From positions 1-64,000 of the forward strand of contig NZ_FOTP01000011.1 of assembly GCF_900114605.1 (NCBI RefSeq): a stretch of 64,000 bases of DNA, in the 5' to 3' direction. The position numbers and the translations under genes were made by a program. The stretch's first letter is position 1. Every line of letters starts with the position of its first letter. The notes below the pieces were generated by a model, which was not told the DNA's origin, did not search any database, and worked only from the letters and a program-made list of their open reading frames with translations. This DNA comes from Bradyrhizobium sp. NFR13. Lineage in GTDB: Bacteria; Pseudomonadota; Alphaproteobacteria; Rhizobiales; Xanthobacteraceae. Shown in pieces: positions 52,548 to 60,942 of this stretch.

Positions 52548-53808
52548 TTTCAGTCTCCCCGCCCGAACGCACCAGCCAGGTCTGAATGCCGTTATTGTGG
52601 TAGATCGAATTGACGCCGCGCACCTTGCGCAGATCGTCCTTCGACGGCTGCACGTAGCCGGTGGTGTCGATGGCGCGGGACTGGATCATCAGCTCCTGTC
52701 CGTTCCAGTCGAAATCCACATAGAAGCGCACGACGGATTTGTCGAAGACCGGGCCGTCGATGCGCGCGGTCTGCCAGTTGCGGCCGCCATCCATCGAAAC
52801 ATCAACGCGCTTCACGGTGCCGCGCCCGGACCAGGCCAGCCCGCTCAGCACGTTGCGGCCCTTGTGCTTCAGCGGCGCTTGCGGCGACGGATTGGTCACC
52901 ACCGATTTCGCGTCCATCACGAATGTATGCTTGCGGGAATTTCCGTCGGCCAGCAGATCCGTATATTTCGACGTCTCCTCGCGGGTCTGCCAAGGCTGGT
53001 CGCCGGCCTCGATGCGGCGCAGCCACTTGACCCACAGATTGCCTTCCCAGCCGGGAATGACGGCACGCAGCGGATAGCCCTGCTCAGGGCGCAGTGCCTC
53101 GCCGTTCATCGCGAAAGCGATCATGACATCGTTCAGCGCCTTCTCGATCGGCAGCGAACGATTCATGCCGGCGGAATCGGCGCCTTCCAGCATCAGCCAC
53201 TTGGCATTCGGCTTCAGCCCGGCCTCATCCAGCAACACTTTCAGCGGCACGCCGGTATACATCACGTTGTGGATCATGCCGTGCGTGAACTGACAGCCAT
53301 TGAGCTGGCTGCCGCGCCATTCCATGCCGGAATTGGCGGCGCATTCGAGGAAGTACACCTTGTTGATGCGCGGCATCCGCTTGATGTCGTCCATGGTGAA
53401 GACCAGCGGCTTGTCGACAAGCCCGTTGATCATCAGCCGATGATCGGCAGGATTGATCTCGGCGACGCCGCCGTGATGACGCTCGAAGCACAGGCCGGAC
53501 GGCGTGATGATGCCGTCGAGTTCGTGCAGCGGCGTGAAATTGACCGAGGACTCCGCCGATGCGGTGAGCCAGGGAACATCGCGGCGGATCACGTTCTTCT
53601 CGAATTTCGAGGGAACGCCATAAGGATGCTTGTCGACGCCGTCGCCGAGATAACGCTGCCAATCCTGCACTTCGGTAATCAGAGGTTCAGGCTTCGCAGC
53701 CTCCGCAAGTGCGGGGATCGCCGACAATGCTGCACCGGCACCGGCCAGACCCGCTGCGCCGAGAAAGCGGCGGCGATTGAGCGTTTCCGCTGATGTTCGA
53801 TCAGTCAT
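52531..53808 (-). CDS. soxC: SoxC, molybdenum-cofactor sulfane dehydrogenase subunit
   Basis: A 425-residue Mo enzyme of the sulfite oxidase family with a Tat signal (NRRRFLGAAGLAGAGAAL). The Mo-binding Cys is Cys156 in YFLECAANSGMEW. C-terminal dimer domain SGRGTVKRVDVSMDGGRNW. With SoxD it oxidises SoxY-cysteine-S-thiol to the sulfone stage, so cells should oxidise thiosulfate fully to sulfate without sulfur globules. It follows soxB by 38 bp. Confidence 0.95.
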   Translation of the reverse strand: MTDRTSAETLNRRRFLGAAGLAGAGAALSAIPALAEAAKPEPLITEVQDWQRYLGDGVDKHPYGVPSKFEKNVIRRDVPWLTASAESSVNFTPLHELDGIITPSGLCFERHHGGVAEINPADHRLMINGLVDKPLVFTMDDIKRMPRINKVYFLECAANSGMEWRGSQLNGCQFTHGMIHNVMYTGVPLKVLLDEAGLKPNAKWLMLEGADSAGMNRSLPIEKALNDVMIAFAMNGEALRPEQGYPLRAVIPGWEGNLWVKWLRRIEAGDQPWQTREETSKYTDLLADGNSRKHTFVMDAKSVVTNPSPQAPLKHKGRNVLSGLAWSGRGTVKRVDVSMDGGRNWQTARIDGPVFDKSVVRFYVDFDWNGQELMIQSRAIDTTGYVQPSKDDLRKVRGVNSIYHNNGIQTWLVRSGGETENVEIG

Positions 53809-53846
53809 ACGACAAGCTTTCCTGTCTCTACAATACGACGCCTGAA

Positions 53847-55544
53847 TCAGGCCCCGGTCACCTTGACCGCGGTGTTCGGTTCGATCCTGACGGTTGAGAC
53901 CTTCGCTACATGCGCCGCGACCACGTCCCAGATCGGGGGTCCCTGCGTATTCTCGTTGATGCTGGCCCAGCCCGAGACCGTGTAGGTCTTGCTGGCTTCG
54001 ATCGGCTTGCCGGACTTCAGGTGGGTCATCCCGGAAATGCGCGATCCCATCGGCTTGGAAATATCGATCGCGTAGCCCATGCCGCCGATGCGGACCATGT
54101 CGCCGCCACCCTGGAAGTACGGATCGGGGTGGAAGATATTGTCGGCAACGTCCTCCAGCACTTCCTTGATCTGGGTGCCGGTCATCTGGTTGCGATAACA
54201 GTTCGGATAGGTGATCGCGGTGGCGTTGGTGATATGCTCCCAGGTGATCGCATCGTCGGGGATCAGCGTGCCTCCCCAGCGGAAGCCGGGCGACAGCACG
54301 ATCTCCGCATCGCGCTCGGACATCATCGCGTTGCAGATCAGATCGTCGAAGGTGCCGTTGAAATTGCCGCGGCGATACAGCAGCGAATCCGTCTTGCCGA
54401 TCTCGCGCGCCAGATCCCCCGCGAAAGGTGCCCTCACCTTCTCCACCAGCGCAGTCATTGCAGGATCGGGTTTAATGGCATCGGCGAACACCGGCATCAG
54501 CTTGAAGCGGATATCCGAGACCTTCTTGTCCTTCACCTCGATATCGAGGCGCGACACGAACTTGCCGTGCGAGCCGGTTGCGACCAGCACCGTATTGCCA
54601 ACCTTGACCAGGCCGGGCATGGCATCATGGGTATGCGCCGTCAGGATAACGTCGAGGCCCTTCACGCGGCCCGCCAGCTTGCGATCGACGTCAAAGCCAT
54701 TGTGCGACAGCAGCACCACGATGGACGCACCGGCAGCGCGGGCTTCATCCACCTGCTTCTGGATGTCTTCCTCGCGAATGCCGAATTCCCAGTTCGGAAA
54801 CATCCAGCGCGGATTGGCGACGGCCGTACGTGGCAGTGCCTGACCGATCACGGCGACGGTGGCGCCGCCGCGTTCGAACATCTTGCGCGCCTCGAACACC
54901 GGCTCCTGCCATTCGTTGTCGCGAACGTTCTGCGCCAGGAAGGCGAAGGGCGCGCTATCGGCGATCTGCTTGACGCGTTCGGCGCCGTAAGTGAATTCCC
55001 AATGGCCGACCATGGCGTCGAGCTTCAGGGCCGACATGACGTCGACCATGTCCTGCGCCTTGGTCTGCAGTGACGTCCAGCTACCCTGCCAACTATCGCC
55101 GCCATCCAGCAGCAGCACCTTGTCGTCGCCGCGCTCGGCGCGCACGGCGCCTATCAGTGTCGCGATACGGTCCATGCCGCCCATGCGGCCATAGTTCTTC
55201 GCAAGCGCAACGAAGTCATCGGCGGTCAGCGCGAAGGCATCGGCGGAACCGGCTGCAATCTTGAAGTAGTTGCGAAACTCGGCGTCGGTGAGATGCGGCG
55301 GCATGCCCTTCACTTCGCCGACGCCGAGATTGACCGACGGTTCGCGGAAGTGCAGCGGCATCAGTTGCGCGTGGGCATCTGCGACATAGAGGATCGTCAC
55401 CGTGCCCAGCGGATCGAACCGCAGAATATCGGCCTGTGTCAGGCGCTGCTGTGCCGCAGCCCGACCCAGCGGGCCAAGGCCGCTGCCGATCGTGAGCGCA
55501 GACGCAGCCGCCGTCGCTTGCAGGAAATCCCGCCTCGATATCAT
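53847..55544 (-). CDS. soxB: SoxB, SoxY-thiosulfate sulfohydrolase
   Basis: A 565-residue dimanganese hydrolase of the 5'-nucleotidase family that frees sulfate from thiosulfate-loaded SoxY in the periplasm. A Tat signal (MISRRDFLQATAAASALTIG) is present. Metal motifs: VADAHAQL, LDGGDSWQGSWTS, GHWEFTYG, LLSHNGFD and LTAHTHDAM. Length fits the family. Third gene of soxYZBCD. The motif set is diagnostic. Confidence 0.96.
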   Translation of the reverse strand: MISRRDFLQATAAASALTIGSGLGPLGRAAAQQRLTQADILRFDPLGTVTILYVADAHAQLMPLHFREPSVNLGVGEVKGMPPHLTDAEFRNYFKIAAGSADAFALTADDFVALAKNYGRMGGMDRIATLIGAVRAERGDDKVLLLDGGDSWQGSWTSLQTKAQDMVDVMSALKLDAMVGHWEFTYGAERVKQIADSAPFAFLAQNVRDNEWQEPVFEARKMFERGGATVAVIGQALPRTAVANPRWMFPNWEFGIREEDIQKQVDEARAAGASIVVLLSHNGFDVDRKLAGRVKGLDVILTAHTHDAMPGLVKVGNTVLVATGSHGKFVSRLDIEVKDKKVSDIRFKLMPVFADAIKPDPAMTALVEKVRAPFAGDLAREIGKTDSLLYRRGNFNGTFDDLICNAMMSERDAEIVLSPGFRWGGTLIPDDAITWEHITNATAITYPNCYRNQMTGTQIKEVLEDVADNIFHPDPYFQGGGDMVRIGGMGYAIDISKPMGSRISGMTHLKSGKPIEASKTYTVSGWASINENTQGPPIWDVVAAHVAKVSTVRIEPNTAVKVTGA

Positions 55545-55558
55545 GATCCACCTATGAT

Positions 55559-55577
55559 CCCTTCCGCTATGGAAGGG
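55559..55577. other. Small hairpin in the soxZ-soxB gap
   Basis: CCCTTCC-GCTAT-GGAAGGG forms a 7-bp stem 14 bases before the soxB start. Near-repeats GATCTTCAATTCAGGATCTGCAA follow toward soxZ (about 55606-55630; quoted in part). It could be a processing site within the operon. Confidence 0.35.
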
Positions 55578-55646
55578 TGAATGTTCAGAAGAACGTCAGA
55601 TCCAGGATCTTCAATTCAGGATCTGCAATACAAAGTCTGCAATCCG

Positions 55647-55976
55647 TCAGGCCACGGTCAGCTTGTTGGTCGCGACATAGTCGGAGCCATCGTCATCCTT
55701 CCAGGTGAAGGTGAATTCTCCGGACTCGGCAGCCTTGTAGAAAAACGACTGATAGGGATTGGCCGAGATGGCGGGATTCCAGTCGGCCTCGAACACCGTC
55801 TTGCCGTTGAAGGCCGCAGTGAACTTGTTGATGATCTTGCGCGGCACGACCTTGCCGGCTGCATCCTTGCGCTGGCCCGATTCCATTTCGTGAGAGATCA
55901 GCGTCTTGATCTCGATCAGTTCGCCCGGCTTGGCCTGGGTCGGAACGCGAACGCGCGGGGTTGGTTTGGTTGCCAT
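55647..55976 (-). CDS. soxZ: SoxZ, partner of the sulfur carrier SoxY
   Basis: A 109-residue immunoglobulin-like protein without signal peptide; it is exported as a complex with SoxY. Typical sequence: TPRVRVPTQAKPGELIEIKTLISHEMESGQRKD and FTWKDDDGSDYVATNKLTV. GAGGA precedes the ATG. It follows soxY by 48 bp. Confidence 0.95.
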   Translation of the reverse strand: MATKPTPRVRVPTQAKPGELIEIKTLISHEMESGQRKDAAGKVVPRKIINKFTAAFNGKTVFEADWNPAISANPYQSFFYKAAESGEFTFTWKDDDGSDYVATNKLTVA

Positions 55977-56024
55977 GAGAAAGTCCTCGCCTGATAAATC
56001 TGTTCTGTGAACGAAGCTGCGCGA

Positions 56025-56489
56025 CTAGCCGCCGCAGCCGCCGATCGTGACCTTCACATTGGCCTTCGCCATGTGCAGCTTGCCGTTGGACATTTCGGCG
56101 ATGCAGACGATGTTCTGGGTTTCCGCAAGACGCATGCGCGTCGAGGCCGAGGCCTTGCCGCATGCCGGCGTGAACCGGTAGCTGACGACGGCCGGCAGCG
56201 GGTTGCCTTCCGCGAACACATGCACCGACTTGACATAGTCGGCATCGGTCATCGGGCTTTCGATATCGACATTGACCGGCACCACAAGGCCGTTCTCGGC
56301 AATCTCGGGCACGTCGAGCTTGATCTTGCCGCTTTCGAATTTCTTGTCGCCGTACAACTTCTTGATTTCGGCGGCGACGGCCTGCTCATCGGCCAGCGAC
56401 AGTCTGGGAGCGAGGATTGCTGCGAGACCGGCGATCGCGGCCATGGCCAGCGTTTCGCGACGGGTTTTCTCGACCGACTTCAGAACCAT
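56025..56489 (-). CDS. soxY: SoxY, periplasmic sulfur carrier
   Basis: A 154-residue protein with a Tat-type signal (KTRRETLAMAAIAGLAAILA) and the diagnostic C-terminal swinging arm GGCGG; the Cys at residue 152 carries sulfur intermediates through the cycle. AGGAGG precedes the ATG. First gene of the soxYZBCD operon, divergent from soxA across a region that holds a probable SoxR site. Confidence 0.97.
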   Translation of the reverse strand: MVLKSVEKTRRETLAMAAIAGLAAILAPRLSLADEQAVAAEIKKLYGDKKFESGKIKLDVPEIAENGLVVPVNVDIESPMTDADYVKSVHVFAEGNPLPAVVSYRFTPACGKASASTRMRLAETQNIVCIAEMSNGKLHMAKANVKVTIGGCGG

Positions 56490-56582
56490 GGGTGTATCCT
56501 CCTGCGGGATTTGGACGATCCCTTTACAATAGTATCGCTTGACGATTCCAAGTCTGATCTATCTTATCTGGGACATATCATT

Positions 56583-56602
56583 ATATTCTTTTTCTTGAAT
56601 GT
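56583..56602. promoter_or_regulatory. Probable SoxR operator, soxY-soxA intergenic
   Basis: ATATTC at 56583, then TTTTTCTT and GAATGT: an ATTC-N8-GAAT inverted repeat, the pattern described for SqrR/BigR/SoxR-type ArsR repressors. It matches the site at 60035-60054 at 14 of 20 positions. It sits 53-72 bp before the soxA start in the 165-bp divergent gap. Confidence 0.65.
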
Positions 56603-56654
56603 AAAGATCTGAAATGCACAAGTGCCGCAGAGACGGCGATGTGGGAGGGGACAG

Positions 56655-57479
56655 ATGAGGAAGACCGTCATTCGGTCAGCGGCAGCGGCCATTCTGGTAC
56701 TCTGCGCGGGGAGCTTCGGCAGTCATGCGCAGGACGCCAGCGAGAAAGAGATCGAACGCTATCGCGAGATGATCTCGGACCCGATGTCCAATCCCGGTTA
56801 TCTCGCCGTCGATCGCGGCGAAGCGCTGTGGGGCGAAGCCCGCGGCACCAAGAACGTCTCGCTGGAAACCTGCAATCTCGGTCTCGGCGCCGGCAAGCTC
56901 GAAGGCGCCTTCGCGCAACTGCCGCGCTACTTCGCCGATGCCGACAAGGTCATGGACCTCGAGCAGCGCCTGTTGTGGTGCATGCAGAACATTCAGGGCC
57001 TCGACACCAAGGATGTCATCGCGCGGCGCTTTTCAGGCCCGGGCCGTGCGTCGGACATGGAAGACCTCGTCGCTTACATCGCCAACAAATCGAACGGCAT
57101 GAAGATCGACATTCCGCTGAGCCATCCCAAGGAGCAGGAGATGGTGGCGGTCGGCGAAGCGCTGTTCTATCGCCGCGGCGGCGTCAACGATTTCTCCTGC
57201 GCGACCTGCCATGCCGACGAAGGCAAACGCATCCGGCTGCAGGGACTGCCGAACTTCTCCAAGCCCGGTAAACCGGCACAGGAAACCATGGGCGGCTGGC
57301 CGACCTATCGCGTCTCGCAAGGCGCGCTGCGCACCATGCAGCATCGGTTGTGGGACTGCTTCCGCCAGCAACGCTGGCCCGTGCCGGAATACGGCTCGGA
57401 CGTCATAACCGCCCTCACCTCTTTCCTGCAGAAACAAGCGGCAGCCGGCGAACTCAACGTTCCGTCGATCAAGCGATAA
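56655..57479 (+). CDS. soxA: SoxA, cytochrome c subunit of the SoxAX complex
   Basis: A 274-residue periplasmic cytochrome with signal peptide (to about residue 26). One heme site CATCH (Cys182, Cys185, His186). Cys235 in [12 protein letters not shown] is the active-site cysteine that takes the persulfide. The first heme site of diheme SoxA is gone: only Cys73 and Cys109 remain and could form a disulfide, as in single-heme SoxA proteins. SoxAX joins thiosulfate to SoxY. GGGAGGGG precedes the ATG. Confidence 0.95.
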   Translation: MRKTVIRSAAAAILVLCAGSFGSHAQDASEKEIERYREMISDPMSNPGYLAVDRGEALWGEARGTKNVSLETCNLGLGAGKLEGAFAQLPRYFADADKVMDLEQRLLWCMQNIQGLDTKDVIARRFSGPGRASDMEDLVAYIANKSNGMKIDIPLSHPKEQEMVAVGEALFYRRGGVNDFSCATCHADEGKRIRLQGLPNFSKPGKPAQETMGGWPTYRVSQGALRTMQHRLWDCFRQQRWPVPEYGSDVITALTSFLQKQAAAGELNVPSIKR

Positions 57480-57490
57480 GGAGCTCCGAG

Positions 57491-58114
57491 ATGAAACGCG
57501 TTTTGACACTCGCCGCGCTCGTTCTCGCAGCAGGCTTCTCGACGACGGCTGCATCAGCGCAAACCGCCAAGGCACCGAATCCTGCTCTGGTCGATGCCTA
57601 TATGAAATCCACCTTCGGCAAGGCGCCGCCGGAATGGCAGGCGCGCATCGAACCGGATGAAACGCTGAAGACCTGCAACGCCTATCACAATGAAGTTCCC
57701 AGCGCCGAGGCCGAGAAGATCACCGCGCGCGAAATGGCGCGGGTAGTCTATCCCGCCGACGGCAAATTCCTCGGCAACTGGAAGGAAGGCGCCAAGATCG
57801 CCAATAACGGCCGCGGCGGCCAGTTCTCGGATCCGCCTGACACTGTCAGCGGCGGCAACTGCTATGCCTGCCACCAGATGGAGCAGAAGGAAGTCAGCTA
57901 TGGCACGCTGGGGCCGAGCCTGACCAATTACGGCAAGGATCGCAAATACGATCCGCAGGAGATCAAGAACGCCTTCACCAAGGTCTACGACTCGCAAGCC
58001 GTATTCGCCTGCTCGAACATGCCGCGCTTCGGCGTCAACAAGGTACTGAGCGAGCAGCAGATCAAGGATATCGTGGCTTTCCTGTTCGATCCGGAATCGC
58101 CGGTGAACAAGTAA
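57491..58114 (+). CDS. soxX: SoxX, cytochrome c subunit of the SoxAX complex
   Basis: A 207-residue periplasmic cytochrome: signal peptide to about residue 24, heme site CYACH (Cys124, Cys127, His128), Met177 (CSNMPRFG) as distal ligand. The N-terminal 90-residue extension before the heme (APPEWQARIEPDETLKTCNAYHN) is of the longer SoxX type. AGGAG lies 8 bases before the ATG at 57491, 11 bp after soxA. Confidence 0.95.
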   Translation: MKRVLTLAALVLAAGFSTTAASAQTAKAPNPALVDAYMKSTFGKAPPEWQARIEPDETLKTCNAYHNEVPSAEAEKITAREMARVVYPADGKFLGNWKEGAKIANNGRGGQFSDPPDTVSGGNCYACHQMEQKEVSYGTLGPSLTNYGKDRKYDPQEIKNAFTKVYDSQAVFACSNMPRFGVNKVLSEQQIKDIVAFLFDPESPVNK

Positions 58115-58136
58115 CGCGAACCGGGAGGGGATCGAC

Positions 58137-58637
58137 ATGACGAAGAGAAACGTGTGGTTTGCCGTCGTCCTGTCGATGCTCGCATCGTCTGCAGCAAGGG
58201 CCGAGGAAGCCGTCGTCAGTTACAAGTCCCTCGGACTTGAGCTGGCGCTGGATGCCGCGCGTGCGGCGCTGAAGGAGTGCCAGAAGCGCGGCTATCAGGT
58301 AGCAGTGGCCGTGGTCGACCGCTTCGGCACACCGCAAGTCCTGCTGCGCGATCGCTTTGCCGGGCCGCACACGCCGCCGACGGCAACCGGCAAGGCATGG
58401 ACATCCGCGACCTTCCGCAACAGCACCACCGAACTCAATGCGATCAGCCAGCCCGGCATGATGCAGGCCGGGCTGCGCAATCTGCCGAATGTCGTGATCA
58501 TCGGTGGCGGCATGATGATTGAAGGCGGCGGTGCAATGCTGGGCGCCATCGGCGTCTCGGGCGCCCCCGGCGGCGATGCCGATGAGGCCTGCGCCAAGGC
58601 CGGCATCGCGGCGATCCAGGACAAGCTCGATTTCTGA
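58137..58637 (+). CDS. Periplasmic GlcG/HbpS-family protein in the sox operon
   Basis: A 166-residue DUF336 (GlcG/HbpS) protein with a signal peptide (to about residue 22, ARAEE). Seen: YQVAVAVVDRFGTPQVLLRDRFAG, KAWTSATFRN and MMIEGGGAMLGAIGVSGAPGGDADEACAKAG. It follows soxX by 22 bp on the same strand, so it is part of soxAX. Heme binding is known for HbpS; a role in protecting or loading SoxAX hemes is conjecture. The last five codons are duplicated as a 16-bp tandem repeat across the stop. Confidence 0.85.
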   Translation: MTKRNVWFAVVLSMLASSAARAEEAVVSYKSLGLELALDAARAALKECQKRGYQVAVAVVDRFGTPQVLLRDRFAGPHTPPTATGKAWTSATFRNSTTELNAISQPGMMQAGLRNLPNVVIIGGGMMIEGGGAMLGAIGVSGAPGGDADEACAKAGIAAIQDKLDF

Positions 58638-58661
58638 CAAGCTCGACTTCTGAACTGCCGG

Positions 58662-59249
58662 CTACGCCTGCTTCTTTAGCCACTCCGGAAATGGCGCCGT
58701 CTCGTAACCCTTCTGGCGCACGTAACGGAACATCGCCAGAAATTCCACGGGCTCCAGCAGACCGGGCATACGCGCGACTTCCCGCGCTTGCCCGCTTTTC
58801 GATGCCAGTCCCGCGACGGTCTCCGGAAAGAACTGGATCGTCGGCGTGAAGCGAATGCCATAGGCTTCGCCAAAGGCCTTCTCGCCGCGCTTGCGACCAT
58901 CGAAATCCGTCACCTCCCGCGCGCCGATGTGATTGAGATGCAGGATCTCGAAATTGTCGCGGATATAGGTCTCGATCTTCGGATCGGTCATGTAGCTTTC
59001 ATGCATGCGCTTGCAGGCGGGACAGCCCTTGAGCCCCCACATGATGGCGAAGCGCTTGCCCTTGGCGGTCGCGCCCGCCAGATCCTCGGAGAGATCGAGG
59101 AAGCTCTCCAGATACCAGTCCATCTGGTAGAGCCCGTCGTCGCCGAGCGTCGCTTTCGCGGATGCCGGCCCCGTTCGTAGTCCGAGCATGCCGATACCGA
59201 GCGCGGCAAGCGCATGCCGTCTGGTGATCACGCCAGTTATCTCAGACAT
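58662..59249 (-). CDS. soxW: SoxW, periplasmic thioredoxin
   Basis: A 195-residue thioredoxin-fold protein with Tat-like signal (TRRHALAALGIGMLG). The redox motif is CPAC (Cys76, Cys79; WGLKGCPACKRMHESYM), and the cis-proline is in RFTPTIQFFPE. It receives electrons from SoxV and keeps Sox proteins reduced. GGGAGG precedes the ATG at 59249. It lies 19 bp after soxV. Confidence 0.9.
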   Translation of the reverse strand: MSEITGVITRRHALAALGIGMLGLRTGPASAKATLGDDGLYQMDWYLESFLDLSEDLAGATAKGKRFAIMWGLKGCPACKRMHESYMTDPKIETYIRDNFEILHLNHIGAREVTDFDGRKRGEKAFGEAYGIRFTPTIQFFPETVAGLASKSGQAREVARMPGLLEPVEFLAMFRYVRQKGYETAPFPEWLKKQA

Positions 59250-59268
59250 TCGAACCTCCCTGTCCGCA

Positions 59269-60012
59269 TCATCCGATCGTGCCAAAGGCCGGAAAGGTCT
59301 CCAGCAACCAACCTGAAATGCGCGGCATCGCGCCAGTCAAAAACAGAACGCCGGTCAGGACAAGGCCGGCACCGATCACCTTCTCGATAGCCAGCATATG
59401 CTGACGCAGCCGCGCCATCAGCCGCATGAATGGTGCCGAAAACAACGACGCCAGCATGAAGGGAATTCCAATCCCCATCGCATAGGCCGCAAGCAGAAGC
59501 GCGCCCTGCGCTGGTGCGCCTTCGGCGCCTGCGACCATCAGAATGGCAGCCAGTACCGGCCCGACGCAGGGCGTCCATCCGAAAGCAAAGGCGAGTCCCA
59601 CCAGATAGGCGCCGAGAAAGCCCGCAGGCTTGCGCACGGCCTGAAAGCGCGCTTCGCGAAACAACAGCCCGATCCTGAAGATACCGAGAAAATGCAGCCC
59701 GAGAACGACGATCAGCAGACCGGCGATGAGACCGAGCGTGTCGAAATGAGCCGTGACCGCCCTGCCGATCAGCGATGCAGATGCGCCGAGCGCGACGAAG
59801 ACCGTCGCAAACCCCAATACGAATGCAAAGGACAGCGCGACCACGCGTCCATTCGGGCGCCAGCCGGCCTGACCACCGCGATCGTCGAGTTCATCCAGGC
59901 TGACGCCTGCCAGAAAGCAGAGATAGGGCGGCACCAGCGGCAGAACGCATGGCGACAGGAACGACAACAGCCCTGCGCCCAGCGCACCAAGGAACGATAT
60001 TGAGGACACCAC
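59269..60012 (-). CDS. soxV: SoxV, CcdA-type thiol electron transporter
   Basis: About 247 residues and six helices of the CcdA/DsbD membrane family. The two exchange cysteines are in LSPCVLPLVPPYL and WTPCVGPVLAA. It carries electrons from cytosolic thioredoxin to periplasmic SoxW and SoxS. I place the start at the tandem GTG codons (60012/60009) because an ATG at 60063 would cross the SoxR site and the soxS start; the ribosome site is weak. Confidence 0.88.
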   Translation of the reverse strand: MVSSISFLGALGAGLLSFLSPCVLPLVPPYLCFLAGVSLDELDDRGGQAGWRPNGRVVALSFAFVLGFATVFVALGASASLIGRAVTAHFDTLGLIAGLLIVVLGLHFLGIFRIGLLFREARFQAVRKPAGFLGAYLVGLAFAFGWTPCVGPVLAAILMVAGAEGAPAQGALLLAAYAMGIGIPFMLASLFSAPFMRLMARLRQHMLAIEKVIGAGLVLTGVLFLTGAMPRISGWLLETFPAFGTIG

Positions 60013-60034
60013 GGCGGATCCGGTTCTGGCATAA

Positions 60035-60054
60035 ATATTCGAATTCGTGTATAT
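60035..60054. promoter_or_regulatory. Probable SoxR operator, soxV-soxS intergenic
   Basis: ATATTC at 60035, then GAATTCGT and GTATAT, matching the site at 56583 at 14 of 20 positions. It lies in the 49-bp gap between the divergent soxV and soxS starts, where a bound repressor would block both. Confidence 0.65.
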
Positions 60055-60061
60055 GTAACAC

Positions 60062-60460
60062 ATGACGCGGAAATTGCCTCTGAAAACCTCGTTGATCGCA
60101 ACTTTGTTGGTGATGACCGCGGCGCTGTCGCCGCGCATCGCTGATGCGTCCGAACTCCTGATATTCGAGCGCGATGGCTGCGTCTGGTGCGCGCGCTGGA
60201 ATCGCGAAATAGCTCCGATCTACGACAAGACCGACGAAGCCAGGCTTCTTCCGCTGCGCCGCATCGATATGGATCGCGACAAATCACCTGGCGTGACACT
60301 GGCGTCGCCGGTGCGTTTCACACCGACCTTTCTGATCGTGGACAACGGCCGCGAGATCGGCCGCATCACCGGCTACATGAACGACGAAACCTTCTGGAGC
60401 CTGCTCGGGAAGTATGCTGCCAGACTGACCACCTCACAGCCCAACGCCAATCGTTCCTGA
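60062..60460 (+). CDS. soxS: SoxS, periplasmic thiol-disulfide protein
   Basis: A 132-residue secreted thioredoxin-like protein: signal peptide to about residue 29, redox pair CVWC (Cys40, Cys43), and cis-proline in VRFTPTFLIVDNG. In Paracoccus, SoxS reactivates SoxYZ by reducing its carrier cysteine. It heads the soxS-soxR-soxT-like operon and is divergent from soxV. Confidence 0.88.
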   Translation: MTRKLPLKTSLIATLLVMTAALSPRIADASELLIFERDGCVWCARWNREIAPIYDKTDEARLLPLRRIDMDRDKSPGVTLASPVRFTPTFLIVDNGREIGRITGYMNDETFWSLLGKYAARLTTSQPNANRS

Positions 60461-60495
60461 TCCTCTTCAAACATTCGCGGGACACGCGCGCTGCC

Positions 60496-60873
60496 ATGGC
60501 CTCCATCATTCCATCCGAACTCGAAGACGAACTGCGCGACGGCGCGGAGTACTCGCCCGAACTCGACCAGTTGATGCGCAAGGCCCGCAAGGCCAGCAAT
60601 TTCCTGAAGGCGATCTCGCACGAAAACCGCCTGCTGCTGCTGTGTCTGCTGGCAGAGCGGGAGCGGTCGGTATCCGAACTGGAGAACATCCTGTCGCTGC
60701 GGCAGTCAGCCGTGTCACAGCAACTCGCGCGTCTGCGCTACGACGGCATGGTGGAGACCCGCCGCGACGGCAAGACGATCTATTACAGCCTGGCCAATGA
60801 CGACGTGCGAAGCGTCATCTCGGTCATCTACGATATTTTCTGCGCCACACCGGCGCCGGCCAAGAAAAAATAA
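60496..60873 (+). CDS. soxR: SoxR, ArsR-family persulfide-responsive repressor
   Basis: A 125-residue winged-helix repressor: SHENRLLLLCLLAERERSVSELENILSLRQSAVSQQLARL spans the recognition helix (cited for orientation), followed by the wing TRRDGKTIYYSL. Cys50 and Cys116 are spaced 66 residues apart, as in the sulfide/persulfide sensor SqrR (Cys41, Cys107), so it probably lets go of DNA when the pair forms a polysulfide bridge. Its likely operators are at 56583 and 60035. Confidence 0.9.
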   Translation: MASIIPSELEDELRDGAEYSPELDQLMRKARKASNFLKAISHENRLLLLCLLAERERSVSELENILSLRQSAVSQQLARLRYDGMVETRRDGKTIYYSLANDDVRSVISVIYDIFCATPAPAKKK

Positions 60874-60942
60874 CGCCGCCGATCCGGCAGGCGGAGGCGC
60901 GCGGCCCGTAAGGCCAGCGCGCCTCACATCGGGAGGAAACCC

